64,000 nucleotides of DNA from Paucidesulfovibrio gracilis DSM 16080 (GCF_900167125.1 NZ_FUYC01000001.1:310001-374000), one strand, 5' to 3'; positions 18,092 to 27,090 are shown, counted from the first letter of the stretch. Numbers and translations: made by a program. Notes: a model not told the origin generated them from the letters alone.

Positions 18092-18495
18092 GTCGCAGCT
18101 CGTGGGCGTGAATCACCGGGTTACGTAAATTCTGACAAAAGGACTTCCCAACGGCCGATCAAAACGTCCGCCGCTTTAGTGGCCAGCAGCGTCCGGAAAC
18201 GTCGCCCAGGCCAACGCCTGCAGGAAGCCTGTTCAGCTCCGGCCCGACAACGCGGGACGAGCACTGCCCACAGCCTGCCATGCAGCGTGTCCGTCTGCAT
18301 ATCACGACTTGGCCGCGTGTAAAACCACGGATTTTGCTCCTTCGCGGCTGATCTTGTAGAAAAACCGGGCCATAGGGACGCTCTTCATGCCCAACAGGAA
18401 AGCGCCGCCCCGCATGATGCGAAACGGCGCTGGAAAAGTTCACGACACCAGGATGCAATAGAATACGGATGCACGCGGCATCCGCTGACGCGGAT
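18092..18495. other. Intergenic region between xseA and the ABC transporter operon
   Basis: About 400 bases without a gene I can support. A 99-codon minus-strand frame (18159-18458) has no ribosome-binding site or recognisable content. It should contain the xseA promoter and the terminator of the ABC operon. Confidence 0.5.
18401..18431 (-). terminator. Hairpin after the ABC transporter operon
   Basis: agcgccg (18401-18407) pairs with cggcgct (18425-18431). On the minus strand it lies 64 bases past the stop of the last ABC gene; the following T content is weak, so it is a moderate terminator. Confidence 0.5.
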
Positions 18496-19770
18496 TCAGC
18501 AGGATTCGTCCGGGATCAGCAACACCGCCAACAGGCCATAGATCCCGGTACCAAGGATCACCGCAGCGTCCCAAATCGCAGAACAAAACGGGCGGCGTCG
18601 CACCAGCAGGCTGAGCATGAAAAGAGCCAAAGCCACGCCCGTACCCGACAGTCCGGCTTGCCAGTGCCAATCAGGAGAAAACCGGAGGAATCCATCTTCA
18701 AGCGTATCAAAAGCAATACCAAAAGGCGTGGCGCTCTGGAGCAGCGTATTCGCCAGCGTGGGTTCGGCCCGCGACATGGTATGCTGATACCGGGCCAGCA
18801 CCTGGTGCTCCCGATCCATCACCACGGCTTGAATGGTTGTTTCGTCGGAATACACGGCCGTGCGGTACAAAGGATTGACCAGCAGTTTGAAATCCATCCG
18901 TTCCGGATCGTAGCCCTCCAGAGGAAGGGGAATCATGGCATAATCGTCGTACCCAAGCAGCCAGAGCCGATCATCACGGGTCAACACCAACCCAAGATAC
19001 TCGCGCCGGGCATTTTCCGAAACCTTGATGGCCCGGACCCCCAGTTCCGGGGCAATGGGCGTGCGTACCACATGCGGAACGCCTTCCACACGGCGCAGAT
19101 GAAACACCGCATCCTCGGCGTCCACAAGAAACACGCCCGCATCGAACGGCTTGAGTATAGTGGGTCTGCCCGCCACCAGCTTCGCAGGAAAAGTGAACCC
19201 AGCCTCGGACAACGCCGTGGTGAATCTCCTGCTCAACGCCTCGTCCACGCGGTTATCATCCGCATTGATGAATTCCATCCGCGCATTGATCCGAAATCGG
19301 TCCTCGGGAAAAACCAATCGGGCGCGACCTGGAACGGATTCCAGCAGCGGCCAGATCATTTCGCCCGGCGCGTTGCCAGGTACCTGGCGCGGCGTGAGTT
19401 CCATGACCTGCCGTTCCCGGCGGATAGTCTGCTTGCCAAACACCTGCCCCTTGAGATGCAGCGGAAGCAATCCCCAAATGTCCATGTTCTTATAGTAGAT
19501 AAAGGGCAAGAGTTGCTCAAATTCCTCGCGGGTGAATCGTTTTCCATCCTGATCCATGCGCACGAATTGGGCATGGTGCAACGCTTCCTTGCCGTTGCCC
19601 TCGGGATGGCGCAATTTTTCCCGCCACACAAATTTTTCGCTCACCGGGCTGTAGAACAGATGCGTCTTGGGTTCCCTTTCGCCAAAGGCCATGGTCACGA
19701 CCTTGGGTACATAAACGGCCAACAACACCACAGCTGCCGCAATCAGTGAATATCGGGACAAGCGCACCAT
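18496..19770 (-). CDS. Membrane-anchored DUF4857-like protein of an ABC transporter operon
   Basis: 424 residues. One membrane segment lies at the N-terminus (about 8-27) and two near the C-terminus (about 372-390 and 398-418), around a large extracytoplasmic domain of about 340 residues. That domain has repeated beta-like segments such as VFLVDAEDAVFHLRRVEG and DDRLWLLGYDDYAMIPL, suggestive of a propeller-like or sensor fold. I associate this layout with DUF4857 proteins, which accompany ABC-2 type exporters; the assignment is from memory. It starts one base after the stop of the permease gene. It probably forms a third subunit of the exporter, with substrate unknown; a Fur-like box upstream of the operon suggests a link to iron. 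Confidence 0.7.
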   Translation of the reverse strand: MVRLSRYSLIAAAVVLLAVYVPKVVTMAFGEREPKTHLFYSPVSEKFVWREKLRHPEGNGKEALHHAQFVRMDQDGKRFTREEFEQLLPFIYYKNMDIWGLLPLHLKGQVFGKQTIRRERQVMELTPRQVPGNAPGEMIWPLLESVPGRARLVFPEDRFRINARMEFINADDNRVDEALSRRFTTALSEAGFTFPAKLVAGRPTILKPFDAGVFLVDAEDAVFHLRRVEGVPHVVRTPIAPELGVRAIKVSENARREYLGLVLTRDDRLWLLGYDDYAMIPLPLEGYDPERMDFKLLVNPLYRTAVYSDETTIQAVVMDREHQVLARYQHTMSRAEPTLANTLLQSATPFGIAFDTLEDGFLRFSPDWHWQAGLSGTGVALALFMLSLLVRRRPFCSAIWDAAVILGTGIYGLLAVLLIPDESC

Positions 19771-19771
19771 G

Positions 19772-20440
19772 CTAGGCTCTCCTTAAACGAAAACGATACG
19801 CGGGGTACAGGATGGACGGAACGAGCAACGCCACGAGCAATGCACTCCAAGCCAGGGAAGGCGCATACGCCCCGGGTGCGGCCCGATGCAGCAGCAGCCC
19901 CACCACACCGAACCCCACAAGCAGGTTCACCGCCCGCAGCCGCCAGACCGGTTCCAGGAGAACCAACGCCGTGCCGAGATATCCGGCCAAACCTGCCAAG
20001 GCCCAAGGCAGCACAGTCCAGACTGCGCGCCAAGCCACTTCCACGGGAAAACGCTCCAGGGTCATGACCGCCAGTACGCCCACGTCAAGCAGCAACAGGG
20101 TCAGTACAATTCCCAAGCCCACGGCCAGATGCCCAAGCACCACCACATGCGGCGGCACGGGCAGGTGCAGGGAAATGCGGAACCGCTGCCCGCGCATTTC
20201 CGGCAGGAACTGGGCCACGGCCAGCAACACGCCCGTCAACAGCGGCAACAATTGCAATGGCTCATAATATATGGTCCCCAAATGAATGACGCGATACCAG
20301 ACCACTTCCGCATGATCCAACAGAAACAACCGCCGCATACTCAGGTAAATGTATCCGAGCACGGCAAGATGAACCGCCAACGCCAGGCAGCCCATGGCCC
20401 GCAACTTCGAATATTCCTTCAAAAGGAGTGAACGAAACAC
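19772..20440 (-). CDS. ABC-2 type transporter permease
   Basis: 222 residues with about six hydrophobic segments and little soluble sequence, beginning MFRSLLLKEYSKLRAMGCLAL, a common opening for ABC-2 permeases with a cytoplasmic N-terminus. It is preceded by the ATPase gene (55 bases) and followed within one base by the DUF4857-like gene, so the three form one transporter. It carries no signal for a specific substrate. The family is probably an exporter, and no binding-protein gene is nearby. Confidence 0.8.
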   Translation of the reverse strand: MFRSLLLKEYSKLRAMGCLALAVHLAVLGYIYLSMRRLFLLDHAEVVWYRVIHLGTIYYEPLQLLPLLTGVLLAVAQFLPEMRGQRFRISLHLPVPPHVVVLGHLAVGLGIVLTLLLLDVGVLAVMTLERFPVEVAWRAVWTVLPWALAGLAGYLGTALVLLEPVWRLRAVNLLVGFGVVGLLLHRAAPGAYAPSLAWSALLVALLVPSILYPAYRFRLRRA

Positions 20441-20494
20441 GATATGGTCCTCATGACGACAGCCCCGGCAGATTCAGCCGGTTCGCCATACACA

Positions 20495-21382
20495 TTAGTA
20501 TTTTCCGGTGAATCCGATGAACGCTTCCTCAAAGGTCATGGGAATCTGTTCCAGAGCCGAGCAGGGAATCCCCTCGCTCCGCAACCGGCCAGCCACTTCC
20601 CCGACATCCGCGAATGAGTACAATTCCAACATGTCACCGCTCTGTTCCACGTTCTTGATCACGTCATTGCGGCAAAGGCGGGGTCCATTTTCCGGGCATG
20701 GCATACGATAGAGCCGAAATCCTTCCAAAAAACGCTTTTTTGAAATTTGCGTGGCCATTCCGCCCCGCTCCAGAAAAATGACCTCGTCCATGAACATCTC
20801 CAGATCCTGCACGATGTGGGAGGTCACCAGCACCGTGCATTGCGTTTCCCGCAGGTACTCGGCCAGATGCTCCAAAAACAGGCGGCGATACCCGGCGTCC
20901 AATCCCATGGTGTAATCGTCCAGAATCATCAGATCCGGCTGCTGGGCCATGATCAGGCCAAGCACAACCTGGGAGCGTTGCCCCTCGGACATATTGGCGA
21001 TTCGGTGCGAATGGGGCAGCCTCAATTTGTCGGTCAGGCTGTAATAATATTCCCGCTTCCACTGGGGATAAAACGGTGCAAAAAAACGCTCCACGCTTGC
21101 AATGGTCATGAACTCGTAGGCCATGTGGCCTTCAAACAGCAGCCCCACCCTCCGACGGGTTTCCGGGGACAAGGCATAGGATGGATCGCCCAAGATACGG
21201 CAACAGCCGCCGGTGGGCCGCAAAAACCCCATCAGAATTTTGATGAGCGTGGTTTTCCCCACCCCATTTTTGCCCAACAAACCAAACACTTTTCCAACGG
21301 GGATCCGAAAGTTCAAGTCCTCGTACACGCGATGTTTTCCATACCTGTGGCGCAGGTGCTCCACTTCAACAGCATACTCCAT
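20495..21382 (-). CDS. ABC transporter ATP-binding protein
   Basis: 295 residues. Walker A is GLLGKNGVGKTTLIKI (about 34-49), the signature is MSEGQRSQVVLGL (in place of the usual LSGGQ), Walker B is PDLMILDDYTMGLD (with Asp-Asp rather than Asp-Glu), and the switch His is in VTSHIVQDLE. The Walker B glutamate replaced by Asp could slow ATP hydrolysis. The C-terminal extension (about 215-295) is typical of ABC-2 export ATPases. It is the first gene of a three-gene operon with a Fur-like box 12 bases before the start codon and a promoter just beyond. Confidence 0.93.
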   Translation of the reverse strand: MEYAVEVEHLRHRYGKHRVYEDLNFRIPVGKVFGLLGKNGVGKTTLIKILMGFLRPTGGCCRILGDPSYALSPETRRRVGLLFEGHMAYEFMTIASVERFFAPFYPQWKREYYYSLTDKLRLPHSHRIANMSEGQRSQVVLGLIMAQQPDLMILDDYTMGLDAGYRRLFLEHLAEYLRETQCTVLVTSHIVQDLEMFMDEVIFLERGGMATQISKKRFLEGFRLYRMPCPENGPRLCRNDVIKNVEQSGDMLELYSFADVGEVAGRLRSEGIPCSALEQIPMTFEEAFIGFTGKY

Positions 21383-21393
21383 GGCGGCCTCTC

Positions 21394-21410
21394 TTGAAAA
21401 TGAATTTCAA
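21394..21410 (-). promoter_or_regulatory. Putative Fur box of the ABC transporter operon
   Basis: TTGAAAATGAATTTCAA is a 7-1-7 palindrome with one mismatch. It closely matches the TGAAAATnATTTTCA form I know for Fur boxes in Desulfovibrio. It lies between the promoter and the ATG, where bound Fur would block initiation or elongation. Confidence 0.6.
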
Positions 21411-21420
21411 AATCATGAGA

Positions 21421-21449
21421 TAATTAGCGCCGTCACTTTTTTGCGTCAA
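21421..21449 (-). promoter_or_regulatory. Candidate promoter of the ABC transporter operon
   Basis: On the minus strand TTGACG (21444-21449) is followed after 17 bases by TAATTA (21421-21426). The -35 is good and the -10 poor; support comes from its place just upstream of the Fur-like box. Confidence 0.45.
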
Positions 21450-21698
21450 CCAGGACACGGAATTTTAATTGGTGCAACCGATGGTGAGAACGGAGTTTAT
21501 ACTTTTCAAGAATAACGGTAACCCCAAGAAACCGTATACTAAAAACTGTCTTTGCCGAACGAAATATACGTAAAAGGCTTTCCGCCTGTATGCGATGCCA
21601 TTCGTTCAAGGGCGGCAGCATCTTGTGCTCCACCTGGAAATCAGGTAGCAGCGGCGCAAGTGGGAGACTGCCAACGACTTGAACCGCAAAGGAATGCG
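21450..21698. other. Leader region of the hydrolase-mlaA operon
   Basis: About 250 bases without a gene. The hydrolase frame stays open back to 21552, but that part lacks a ribosome-binding site and would bury the signal peptide. The promoter of the plus-strand operon should lie here; I see no strong match. Confidence 0.4.
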
Positions 21699-23057
21699 AT
21701 GCGAAGAATCGTCTTTTTTTTCAGCCTGTTTTTCCTGCTCACGCTGCTAGCTGCATGGGGGACCATCCCGGCGTTTTCCGCCCCCTTGCGCCAGGGGGCC
21801 GACAGAGATGACCCGTTTCCTTTCACCAATCCCTACGAAGCGACCATACTCGGCACCCCGCCAGAACACCGGGTCGCGCTTCCCAGCCGTGTCGAGCCTC
21901 GAATCCGCTCCCTGGAAATCCAGGACCGCCTCGTGCCGGACGTGTTCCATTACAACGCTGCCATGCAGTATTCCGTCACCCTGCAGGACGGTCCCGCGCC
22001 CCTGGTTTTTCTCATCGCCGGGACCGGGGGACGGTACGACGAATCCAAAATGCAATTTTTGCAGCAGCTCCTGCATGGAGCGGGCTGCCACACGGTTTGC
22101 CTCAGCTCCCCCACCCAATTTCAATTCATCGTGAGCATGGCCCAGCACGCCATCACCGGCTATGTTCCCTGGGACGTGGACGACCTCTGGCGGGTCATGC
22201 GCGTGATCCGCGACCAGATCCAAGATGAACGCGAGGTCACGGACATTCGTCTGGCCGGGTACAGCCTTGGCGGACTGCACAGCGCCTTTCTCGCGGAACG
22301 CGACGCCAGGGCCAAAGAATTTCAATTCCACAGGGTATTGGTGCTCAATCCGCCGGTGGACCTGTTCAATTCAGCCCTGACTTTCGACTCCTGGCTCGGC
22401 GGCGGAGAGGAAGGGATGGAAAAGGCGGAAAAAATTCTGGGAACCTTTATCCGCGAGTTCACCCGGTTCTATAAAGCCAACGACCTGGGCAGTCTCAGCG
22501 GCGAGCAAATCATCGCGTTTTTCCAGAGCCTGGATCTTTCAGACACGGACCTGCGCACGCTCATTGCCACAAGCTTTCGCATGACCTGCGCCTCCATGGT
22601 CTTCAGCTCGGATGTCTGCCTGCGGGCCGGATATGTGGTTCGCCCGGAAACGCAACTGACGCGCACCACGCCCTTGCTGCCGTATTTCGACGTGACCAGC
22701 AGGATCACTTTTGAGCAATATTTCGAGGAATTCCTCTTGCCGTACATCCAATACCGCGATCCCTCGGCCACCCGGACCAGTGTTCTGCACGAATGCAGCC
22801 TCAAGAGCATTGCCCGCTACCTGGGCCAGGCCGACAACGTGGCCGTACTCGGCACCATGGACGACCCCATTCTGAACACTGCTGAACGCGACTTCCTGCT
22901 TCAGACCTTTGGACCGCGCATCCATCTTTTTCCGCATGGAGGACACTGCGGCAGTTTTCAGCATCCACCCTTTGCCGCACGCATTCTGGAGCAGCTTGAC
23001 CTGTCCGACCAGGCCGCAACGTTCCAGAGAAAACCTGATGCAGGGGGTGACGCATGA
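21699..23057 (+). CDS. Secreted alpha/beta hydrolase, partner of MlaA
   Basis: 452 residues from the ATG at 21699, preceded by AAAGGA; this start gives a signal peptide (MRRIVFFFSLFFLLTLLAAW, cleavage near AFSAP). The fold and triad are visible: the strand PLVFLIAGTGG (oxyanion region), nucleophile Ser189 in GYSLGG, an acid in TMDDPILN and the His of HGGHCG near the end. It is a serine esterase or lipase-like enzyme acting in the periplasm. Its stop overlaps the MlaA start as ATGA, so the two proteins are made together. A phospholipid or acyl-lipid substrate is a reasonable inference from that partner, but nothing in the sequence proves it. Confidence 0.8.
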   Translation: MRRIVFFFSLFFLLTLLAAWGTIPAFSAPLRQGADRDDPFPFTNPYEATILGTPPEHRVALPSRVEPRIRSLEIQDRLVPDVFHYNAAMQYSVTLQDGPAPLVFLIAGTGGRYDESKMQFLQQLLHGAGCHTVCLSSPTQFQFIVSMAQHAITGYVPWDVDDLWRVMRVIRDQIQDEREVTDIRLAGYSLGGLHSAFLAERDARAKEFQFHRVLVLNPPVDLFNSALTFDSWLGGGEEGMEKAEKILGTFIREFTRFYKANDLGSLSGEQIIAFFQSLDLSDTDLRTLIATSFRMTCASMVFSSDVCLRAGYVVRPETQLTRTTPLLPYFDVTSRITFEQYFEEFLLPYIQYRDPSATRTSVLHECSLKSIARYLGQADNVAVLGTMDDPILNTAERDFLLQTFGPRIHLFPHGGHCGSFQHPPFAARILEQLDLSDQAATFQRKPDAGGDA

Positions 23058-23869
23058 CCAGCATTGCCCGCCGATGCACCCCGCTCCTGCACACCATGCT
23101 GATCCTGGCCGTTCTTGTTTTCGGTCTGTCGGGCTGCGCCACGACAAACGTTCCAAAGCCAAACAACGGACTGCAACCCGGGGCATTTCGCACTCCGGTC
23201 TCTCATGCCCCGGCTTCGGATGCCCCGCTTTCCACCGACTCCCCTTTGTACGTGTCCGACCCCATGGAAGGGTTCAACAGGACCATGTACGCCCTGAACG
23301 CGGAGATCGACCGCTACGTGCTGCTCCCTGCGGTGGACGTCTATCAAAAAGTGCTGCCCGCGCCCCTACGCACGGGCGTGAGCAACATCATCGACAATCT
23401 CAATGAGATTCCCACCCTGGCCAACTGCCTGCTGCAAGGCGACCTAGGCAAAAGCGGCACCACCCTGCTGCGGTTCGTGCTCAACTCCACCCTGGGCATG
23501 GCCGGGTTGGTGGATACGGCCACGGGCGCGGGGCTGGATCGCCAGGAAGAAGATTTCGGCCAGACCCTGGGCGTCTGGGGTGTCGACCAGGGTCCATACC
23601 TGGTCCTGCCCGTGCTGGGTCCGTCCAATCTGCGCGACACTCTGGGATCGGGCGTGGACATGGTCATCACATACTATGAGATGGAAGCCGTGTACGACAT
23701 GCTGGATGTGGAGCACCGCAATCCCGTGCGGCAGGCCAATACTTTGATTCGCGGCGTGGACAAACGCGCCCGCATCCCTTTTCGCTACCACACGGCCGGG
23801 ACACCCTTTGAATATGAATTCCTCCGCTTTTTATACGCCACCAAACGCCGGTTGGATGTGGCGAAATAG
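23054..23869 (+). CDS. mlaA: MlaA (VacJ) family outer-membrane lipoprotein
   Basis: 271 residues. The lipoprotein signal ends in LSGC (Cys27). The family core starts at DPMEGFNRTMYALNAEIDRYVLLP and continues with PLRTGVSNIIDNLNEIPTLANCLLQGD, RFVLNSTLGMAGLVDTATGAGL, DFGQTLGVWGVDQGPYLVLPVLGPSNLRDTLG, all hallmarks of MlaA. It removes mislocalised phospholipid from the outer leaflet of the outer membrane and passes it inward. No mlaBCDEF genes lie nearby. It is translationally coupled to a secreted hydrolase, and a strong hairpin follows 23 bases after the stop. Confidence 0.95.
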   Translation: MTSIARRCTPLLHTMLILAVLVFGLSGCATTNVPKPNNGLQPGAFRTPVSHAPASDAPLSTDSPLYVSDPMEGFNRTMYALNAEIDRYVLLPAVDVYQKVLPAPLRTGVSNIIDNLNEIPTLANCLLQGDLGKSGTTLLRFVLNSTLGMAGLVDTATGAGLDRQEEDFGQTLGVWGVDQGPYLVLPVLGPSNLRDTLGSGVDMVITYYEMEAVYDMLDVEHRNPVRQANTLIRGVDKRARIPFRYHTAGTPFEYEFLRFLYATKRRLDVAK

Positions 23870-23891
23870 CTCGGGGAAAAGAAGAAAGTGA

Positions 23892-23926
23892 GGCGGCCCG
23901 CCCGAGGAGGGAGCTGACGGGCCGCC
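23892..23926. terminator. Bidirectional terminator between mlaA and the hydrogenase operon
   Basis: ggcggcccg (23892-23900) pairs with cgggccgcc (23918-23926). On the minus strand it is followed by a T-rich stretch (cactttcttcttttc), so it terminates the hydrogenase operon best; it may also stop mlaA transcription. Confidence 0.75.
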
Positions 23927-23945
23927 GGGACAAAGGACTCTCGCG

Positions 23946-25604
23946 CTAAAGTGCGCGAACAGATTGAATCTTTTTGCCTCGCGCATCCACGAGATGCACA
24001 GAGCAGGCAATACACGGATCAAAGGAATGCACGGTCCGCAGAATCTCCACGGGCCGTTCCGGGTCAGGGACCGGACAGCCGATCAGGGATTCCTCGCACG
24101 GACCGATCTTGCCTTCCTTGCAGCGGGGACCGAAGTTCCAGGTGGACGGCACCACCATCTGAAAGTTGCCGATCTTCTTGTCCTCTATGCGGATCCAATG
24201 CGAAAGCCCGCCACGCGTCACACAGCAGTATCCCACCCCTTTGGCGGAATCCTTCATCTTCCAGTCCACGCAAAGCTCGTCGTCGCCCGCTTTGGCTCGC
24301 TCGTCCAGTTCGTCGATCCAGCCCTTCATGCGCCGGGTCAGCATGGTGGTTTCCACCACACGGCTGATGGTCCGCCCCATGGTGGAGAAAAGCTGTTTTG
24401 GTTTCAGTCCGGCTGCTGCAAAGACCTGATCCAACAGCTTTTTGGTTTCTTCCTCGCCTCGCGCATAGGCAATGGCCCGTCGCGCCAGGGGTCCGGTTTC
24501 CATGGGTTCGCCCTTGTACCGGGGCGCCTTGGACCAGGAGTATTTGTCCTCATCCGTATAGCTGGTGTATTTCGGGTCAGTGACGCCGTCATAGGGCTTG
24601 CGGGCATCGTCGCCCACGTACCAACTCCGGGCCACGTGTTCTTCGATCTTGTCCACCTCCAACTTCTCGGTCTTGCCGAAATCGTTTTGCCAGAGCACAC
24701 CGGAACGGAAATAGGGATTGTTCCCGTCCGTGTCGTAAAAATCCGAAAAATCGAAGAAGTTGGAAGTTCGCCCATAATTGGATGCTTCGGGGAAACGTCT
24801 AGCCATGAGAGTGATGTCCGGCATCATGGCATTTTCCACAAATTCCAGCGTTTCTTCCCACAACGTGCGGAAGTGCGCCACGGCGTCGGTGTTCATGGCG
24901 TTGTAGCAGGTCATGCCGCCTACGATCATGGTCTGGGCATGGGGATTCTTGCCCGCAAAGATGGCCATGGCCCGGGCCAATTTGAGCTGAATACGAAGCC
25001 CTTCGATGTAGTGGGCCGAAAGGATCAAATTTTCCTCGGGCGAACACCGGTAGGCGGGATTGCCGCCCAAGAAGTAGGCGTTTTCCAGGAATCCGAGCTG
25101 GCCCGAGGCCACGAAGTCCTTAAGCCGCTTTTGCACGATGTACAATTCGCCGGGATCGGCCTCGCGGCCGCTGGTTTCCCCGACGATTTTGGCGGCAGCG
25201 GCTGCATCCGCCTCAATGGCTGAAGCCATGTCGATCCAGTCCAGCCCGTGCAAATGGTAATAATGCACAAGGTGGTCGTGGACCAGCAGGGCCGAGAGGA
25301 TCAGATTACGCATCAATTGCGCGGCCGGGGGCGGCGTCACGCCCAGGGCGTCCTCAATGGCTCGAATACTTGTCAGGGCGTGGGTGTTGGTACAGACCCC
25401 GCAGGCCCGCTGGGTGAATAAAGGCGCATCCTCGGGGGGACGTCCTTTGAGGATCATTTCGATACCCCGGAAGAGCTGGGTACTGGACCAGGCGTTTTTC
25501 ACCCGGTCGTTCTCTATCTCCACCTCCACCTTGAGATGTCCCTCAAGGCGCGTCACCGGGTCGATGATCAGCCGGTTGCCGTTGGCTTTCGCGTGCTTCT
25601 GCAT
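23946..25604 (-). CDS. hynA: Periplasmic [NiFe] hydrogenase, large subunit
   Basis: 552 residues. The nickel-binding motifs are RACGVCTNTHA near the N-terminus and DPCIACSVH near the C-terminus; after the His a 14-residue tail (starting LVDARGKK) would be clipped off during maturation. Both CxxC pairs are cysteine with no in-frame TGA, so this is a [NiFe] and not a [NiFeSe] enzyme. It binds the Ni-Fe site that oxidises or makes H2 and travels to the periplasm with the Tat-tagged small subunit. It lies 33 bases after the small subunit gene in an operon led by a cytochrome c3. No maturation protease or hyp gene is in the window. Confidence 0.97.
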   Translation of the reverse strand: MQKHAKANGNRLIIDPVTRLEGHLKVEVEIENDRVKNAWSSTQLFRGIEMILKGRPPEDAPLFTQRACGVCTNTHALTSIRAIEDALGVTPPPAAQLMRNLILSALLVHDHLVHYYHLHGLDWIDMASAIEADAAAAAKIVGETSGREADPGELYIVQKRLKDFVASGQLGFLENAYFLGGNPAYRCSPEENLILSAHYIEGLRIQLKLARAMAIFAGKNPHAQTMIVGGMTCYNAMNTDAVAHFRTLWEETLEFVENAMMPDITLMARRFPEASNYGRTSNFFDFSDFYDTDGNNPYFRSGVLWQNDFGKTEKLEVDKIEEHVARSWYVGDDARKPYDGVTDPKYTSYTDEDKYSWSKAPRYKGEPMETGPLARRAIAYARGEEETKKLLDQVFAAAGLKPKQLFSTMGRTISRVVETTMLTRRMKGWIDELDERAKAGDDELCVDWKMKDSAKGVGYCCVTRGGLSHWIRIEDKKIGNFQMVVPSTWNFGPRCKEGKIGPCEESLIGCPVPDPERPVEILRTVHSFDPCIACSVHLVDARGKKIQSVRAL

Positions 25605-25637
25605 GTTCTGGCCTCTCCTTGTTCCGGTTGGCGCGCG

Positions 25638-26606
25638 TTATTTTTCGTCCGGCCCGTCTTCAATGGCCGAGAAGAATGGCGAATACTGGTCCCAGAAGCC
25701 CGGCTCGCTGCACCCGATGCAGGGTGAACCGGATTGCACAGGCCACGTGACCTGATTGAACAGCTGCGTAGGGCAGTTATTATATGTATACGGTCCCTTG
25801 CAGCCCAGTTTATAGAGGCACCAACCCTGCTTGGCCTCCTTGCTCGTAAAGCTGGGGGCGAACTCGCCTTTGTTGAAATGCTTTTGCCGTGGACACTTGT
25901 CGTGCACGGTCTGGGCAAAGAACATCAGCGGACGGCTCCACTGGTCCAGCTTGGGCATGCCCTTGGTGAGCAGGTGGACCACAGTTCCCACGAAGTTGGC
26001 CGGGTTGGGCGGGCATCCTGCAATATTGATGGCCTTGACGCCCACATGGGCCAGGGCTTCGTTGGTACCCTTGGCACCCGACGGATTGGGCGCTGCCGCC
26101 TGCACGCCGCCGAACGACGCGCACGAACCCATGGCAATGGTTGCCATGGCCTTGGACGCCACTTCCGAGCAAAGTTGGAGCATGGTCTGCCCGCCCACCT
26201 TGCCGAACTCGCCACCGTGTTTGGTGGGAATGCCTCCCTCAATGACGCAGATGTATCCTTCGGGATTATTCATGGCCTTGAGCAGGGCATCATGGGAGGC
26301 ATCGCCTGCCGCGGCCATGACGGTTTCGCAATAGTCCAGGGAAATGGTCTCCATGATCAATTCATCGAAGAACGGTCCCACGTTGCGCAGCAGCGCCTCG
26401 GTGCAGCCTGTGCATTCCGCGCAATGCAGATATATCACGGAGGGGCGTTTCTTCTTGGTCAGGGCATGGGCCACCTGGGGCGCAAAAGCCGGTCCCATAC
26501 CCATGAGCACGGCAAGCGCACTGCAATATTGCATGAATTCTCTGCGACTCGTTCCTCTGCCTTCGCCAAGGAGCCGCATCTGTTCAAAACGCGAAATGTC
26601 CTGCAT
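25638..26606 (-). CDS. hynB: Periplasmic [NiFe] hydrogenase, small subunit with Tat signal
   Basis: 322 residues. The twin-arginine signal is [17 protein letters not shown], with cleavage near VAHA (about residue 48). Iron-sulfur ligands appear in order: CAECTGC and GSCASFGG plus AGCPPNP for the proximal [4Fe-4S] cluster, then HDKCP with [11 protein letters not shown] for the distal and NNCPTQLF with CIGC for the medial cluster. There is no C-terminal membrane anchor, so the enzyme is soluble in the periplasm, as in the cytochrome c3-linked group. Electrons should pass to the cytochrome encoded 21 bases upstream. Confidence 0.97.
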   Translation of the reverse strand: MQDISRFEQMRLLGEGRGTSRREFMQYCSALAVLMGMGPAFAPQVAHALTKKKRPSVIYLHCAECTGCTEALLRNVGPFFDELIMETISLDYCETVMAAAGDASHDALLKAMNNPEGYICVIEGGIPTKHGGEFGKVGGQTMLQLCSEVASKAMATIAMGSCASFGGVQAAAPNPSGAKGTNEALAHVGVKAINIAGCPPNPANFVGTVVHLLTKGMPKLDQWSRPLMFFAQTVHDKCPRQKHFNKGEFAPSFTSKEAKQGWCLYKLGCKGPYTYNNCPTQLFNQVTWPVQSGSPCIGCSEPGFWDQYSPFFSAIEDGPDEK

Positions 26607-26627
26607 AGCTTTCTCCTTTGGCGGTTA

Positions 26628-27026
26628 TCACGGCTTGTGGCAGGCCGTGGTGCAGCCCACCGGGTTATCCTTCCCCTGGGTGCGGCGCGTGGTGTGGCAC
26701 CCCAGGCAACTGGGCGCGGCCTCGGTGTGCCAGGCGCGGAAAAATCCGGTCGGGTCATCCGGATCATCACTCTTATGACACTGACTGCACGGCACGAACT
26801 CCCCCAGTGTTTTGTCGGATTCCTTATGGTGACAGCTCTCACACGCATTCTTCACCGCATGCATGCCGTGCGGAAACTTCACTTCCGTGACCCACGCCGA
26901 CAGCGGTGTGTTTCCCTTGGGCCGTTTGATCACGATCTCGTCCGGCACCTTGTAGGCCAGCCCGCTGGACACCGCCAAAAGCAGCGTCACGGCCGCCATG
27001 GCGACCCCGATACAAACCTTGCGCAT
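26628..27026 (-). CDS. Class III (c3-type) multihaem cytochrome c of the hydrogenase operon
   Basis: 132 residues from the ATG at 27026, with GGAGG just upstream; the longer frame to 27053 is less likely. A signal peptide (MRKVCIGVAMAAVTLLLAV) precedes about 108 mature residues. Four haem sites are seen: CESCH, CSQCH, CLGCH and, at the C-terminus, CTTACH, which is a CX3CH site rather than CX2CH. Extra histidines (FPHGMHA, SCHH, AWHTE) can serve as axial ligands, as in tetrahaem cytochrome c3. Being first in the operon with hynB and hynA, it is the likely direct electron partner of this hydrogenase. Confidence 0.92.
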   Translation of the reverse strand: MRKVCIGVAMAAVTLLLAVSSGLAYKVPDEIVIKRPKGNTPLSAWVTEVKFPHGMHAVKNACESCHHKESDKTLGEFVPCSQCHKSDDPDDPTGFFRAWHTEAAPSCLGCHTTRRTQGKDNPVGCTTACHKP

Positions 27027-27068
27027 ACCGCCTCCGTGTTGAACGTTGCACATTCGCTCTTTTCGGAT

Positions 27069-27084
27069 AGCATATATTTATGCT
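27069..27084. promoter_or_regulatory. Inverted repeat in the hydrogenase operon leader
   Basis: AGCATA-TATT-TATGCT is a perfect 6-4-6 inverted repeat. It covers the expected transcription start of the cytochrome-hydrogenase operon, an operator-like position. The regulator is unknown. Confidence 0.5.
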
Positions 27085-27090
27085 CTATAA

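Noticed and set aside
18159-18458. A 99-codon minus-strand frame between xseA and the ABC operon
   Set aside because: No start signal and low-complexity composition; it also covers a hairpin.
25428-25604. Selenocysteine in the hydrogenase
   Set aside because: The C-terminal motif DPCIACSVH has cysteine codons and no in-frame TGA; the enzyme is the ordinary [NiFe] type.
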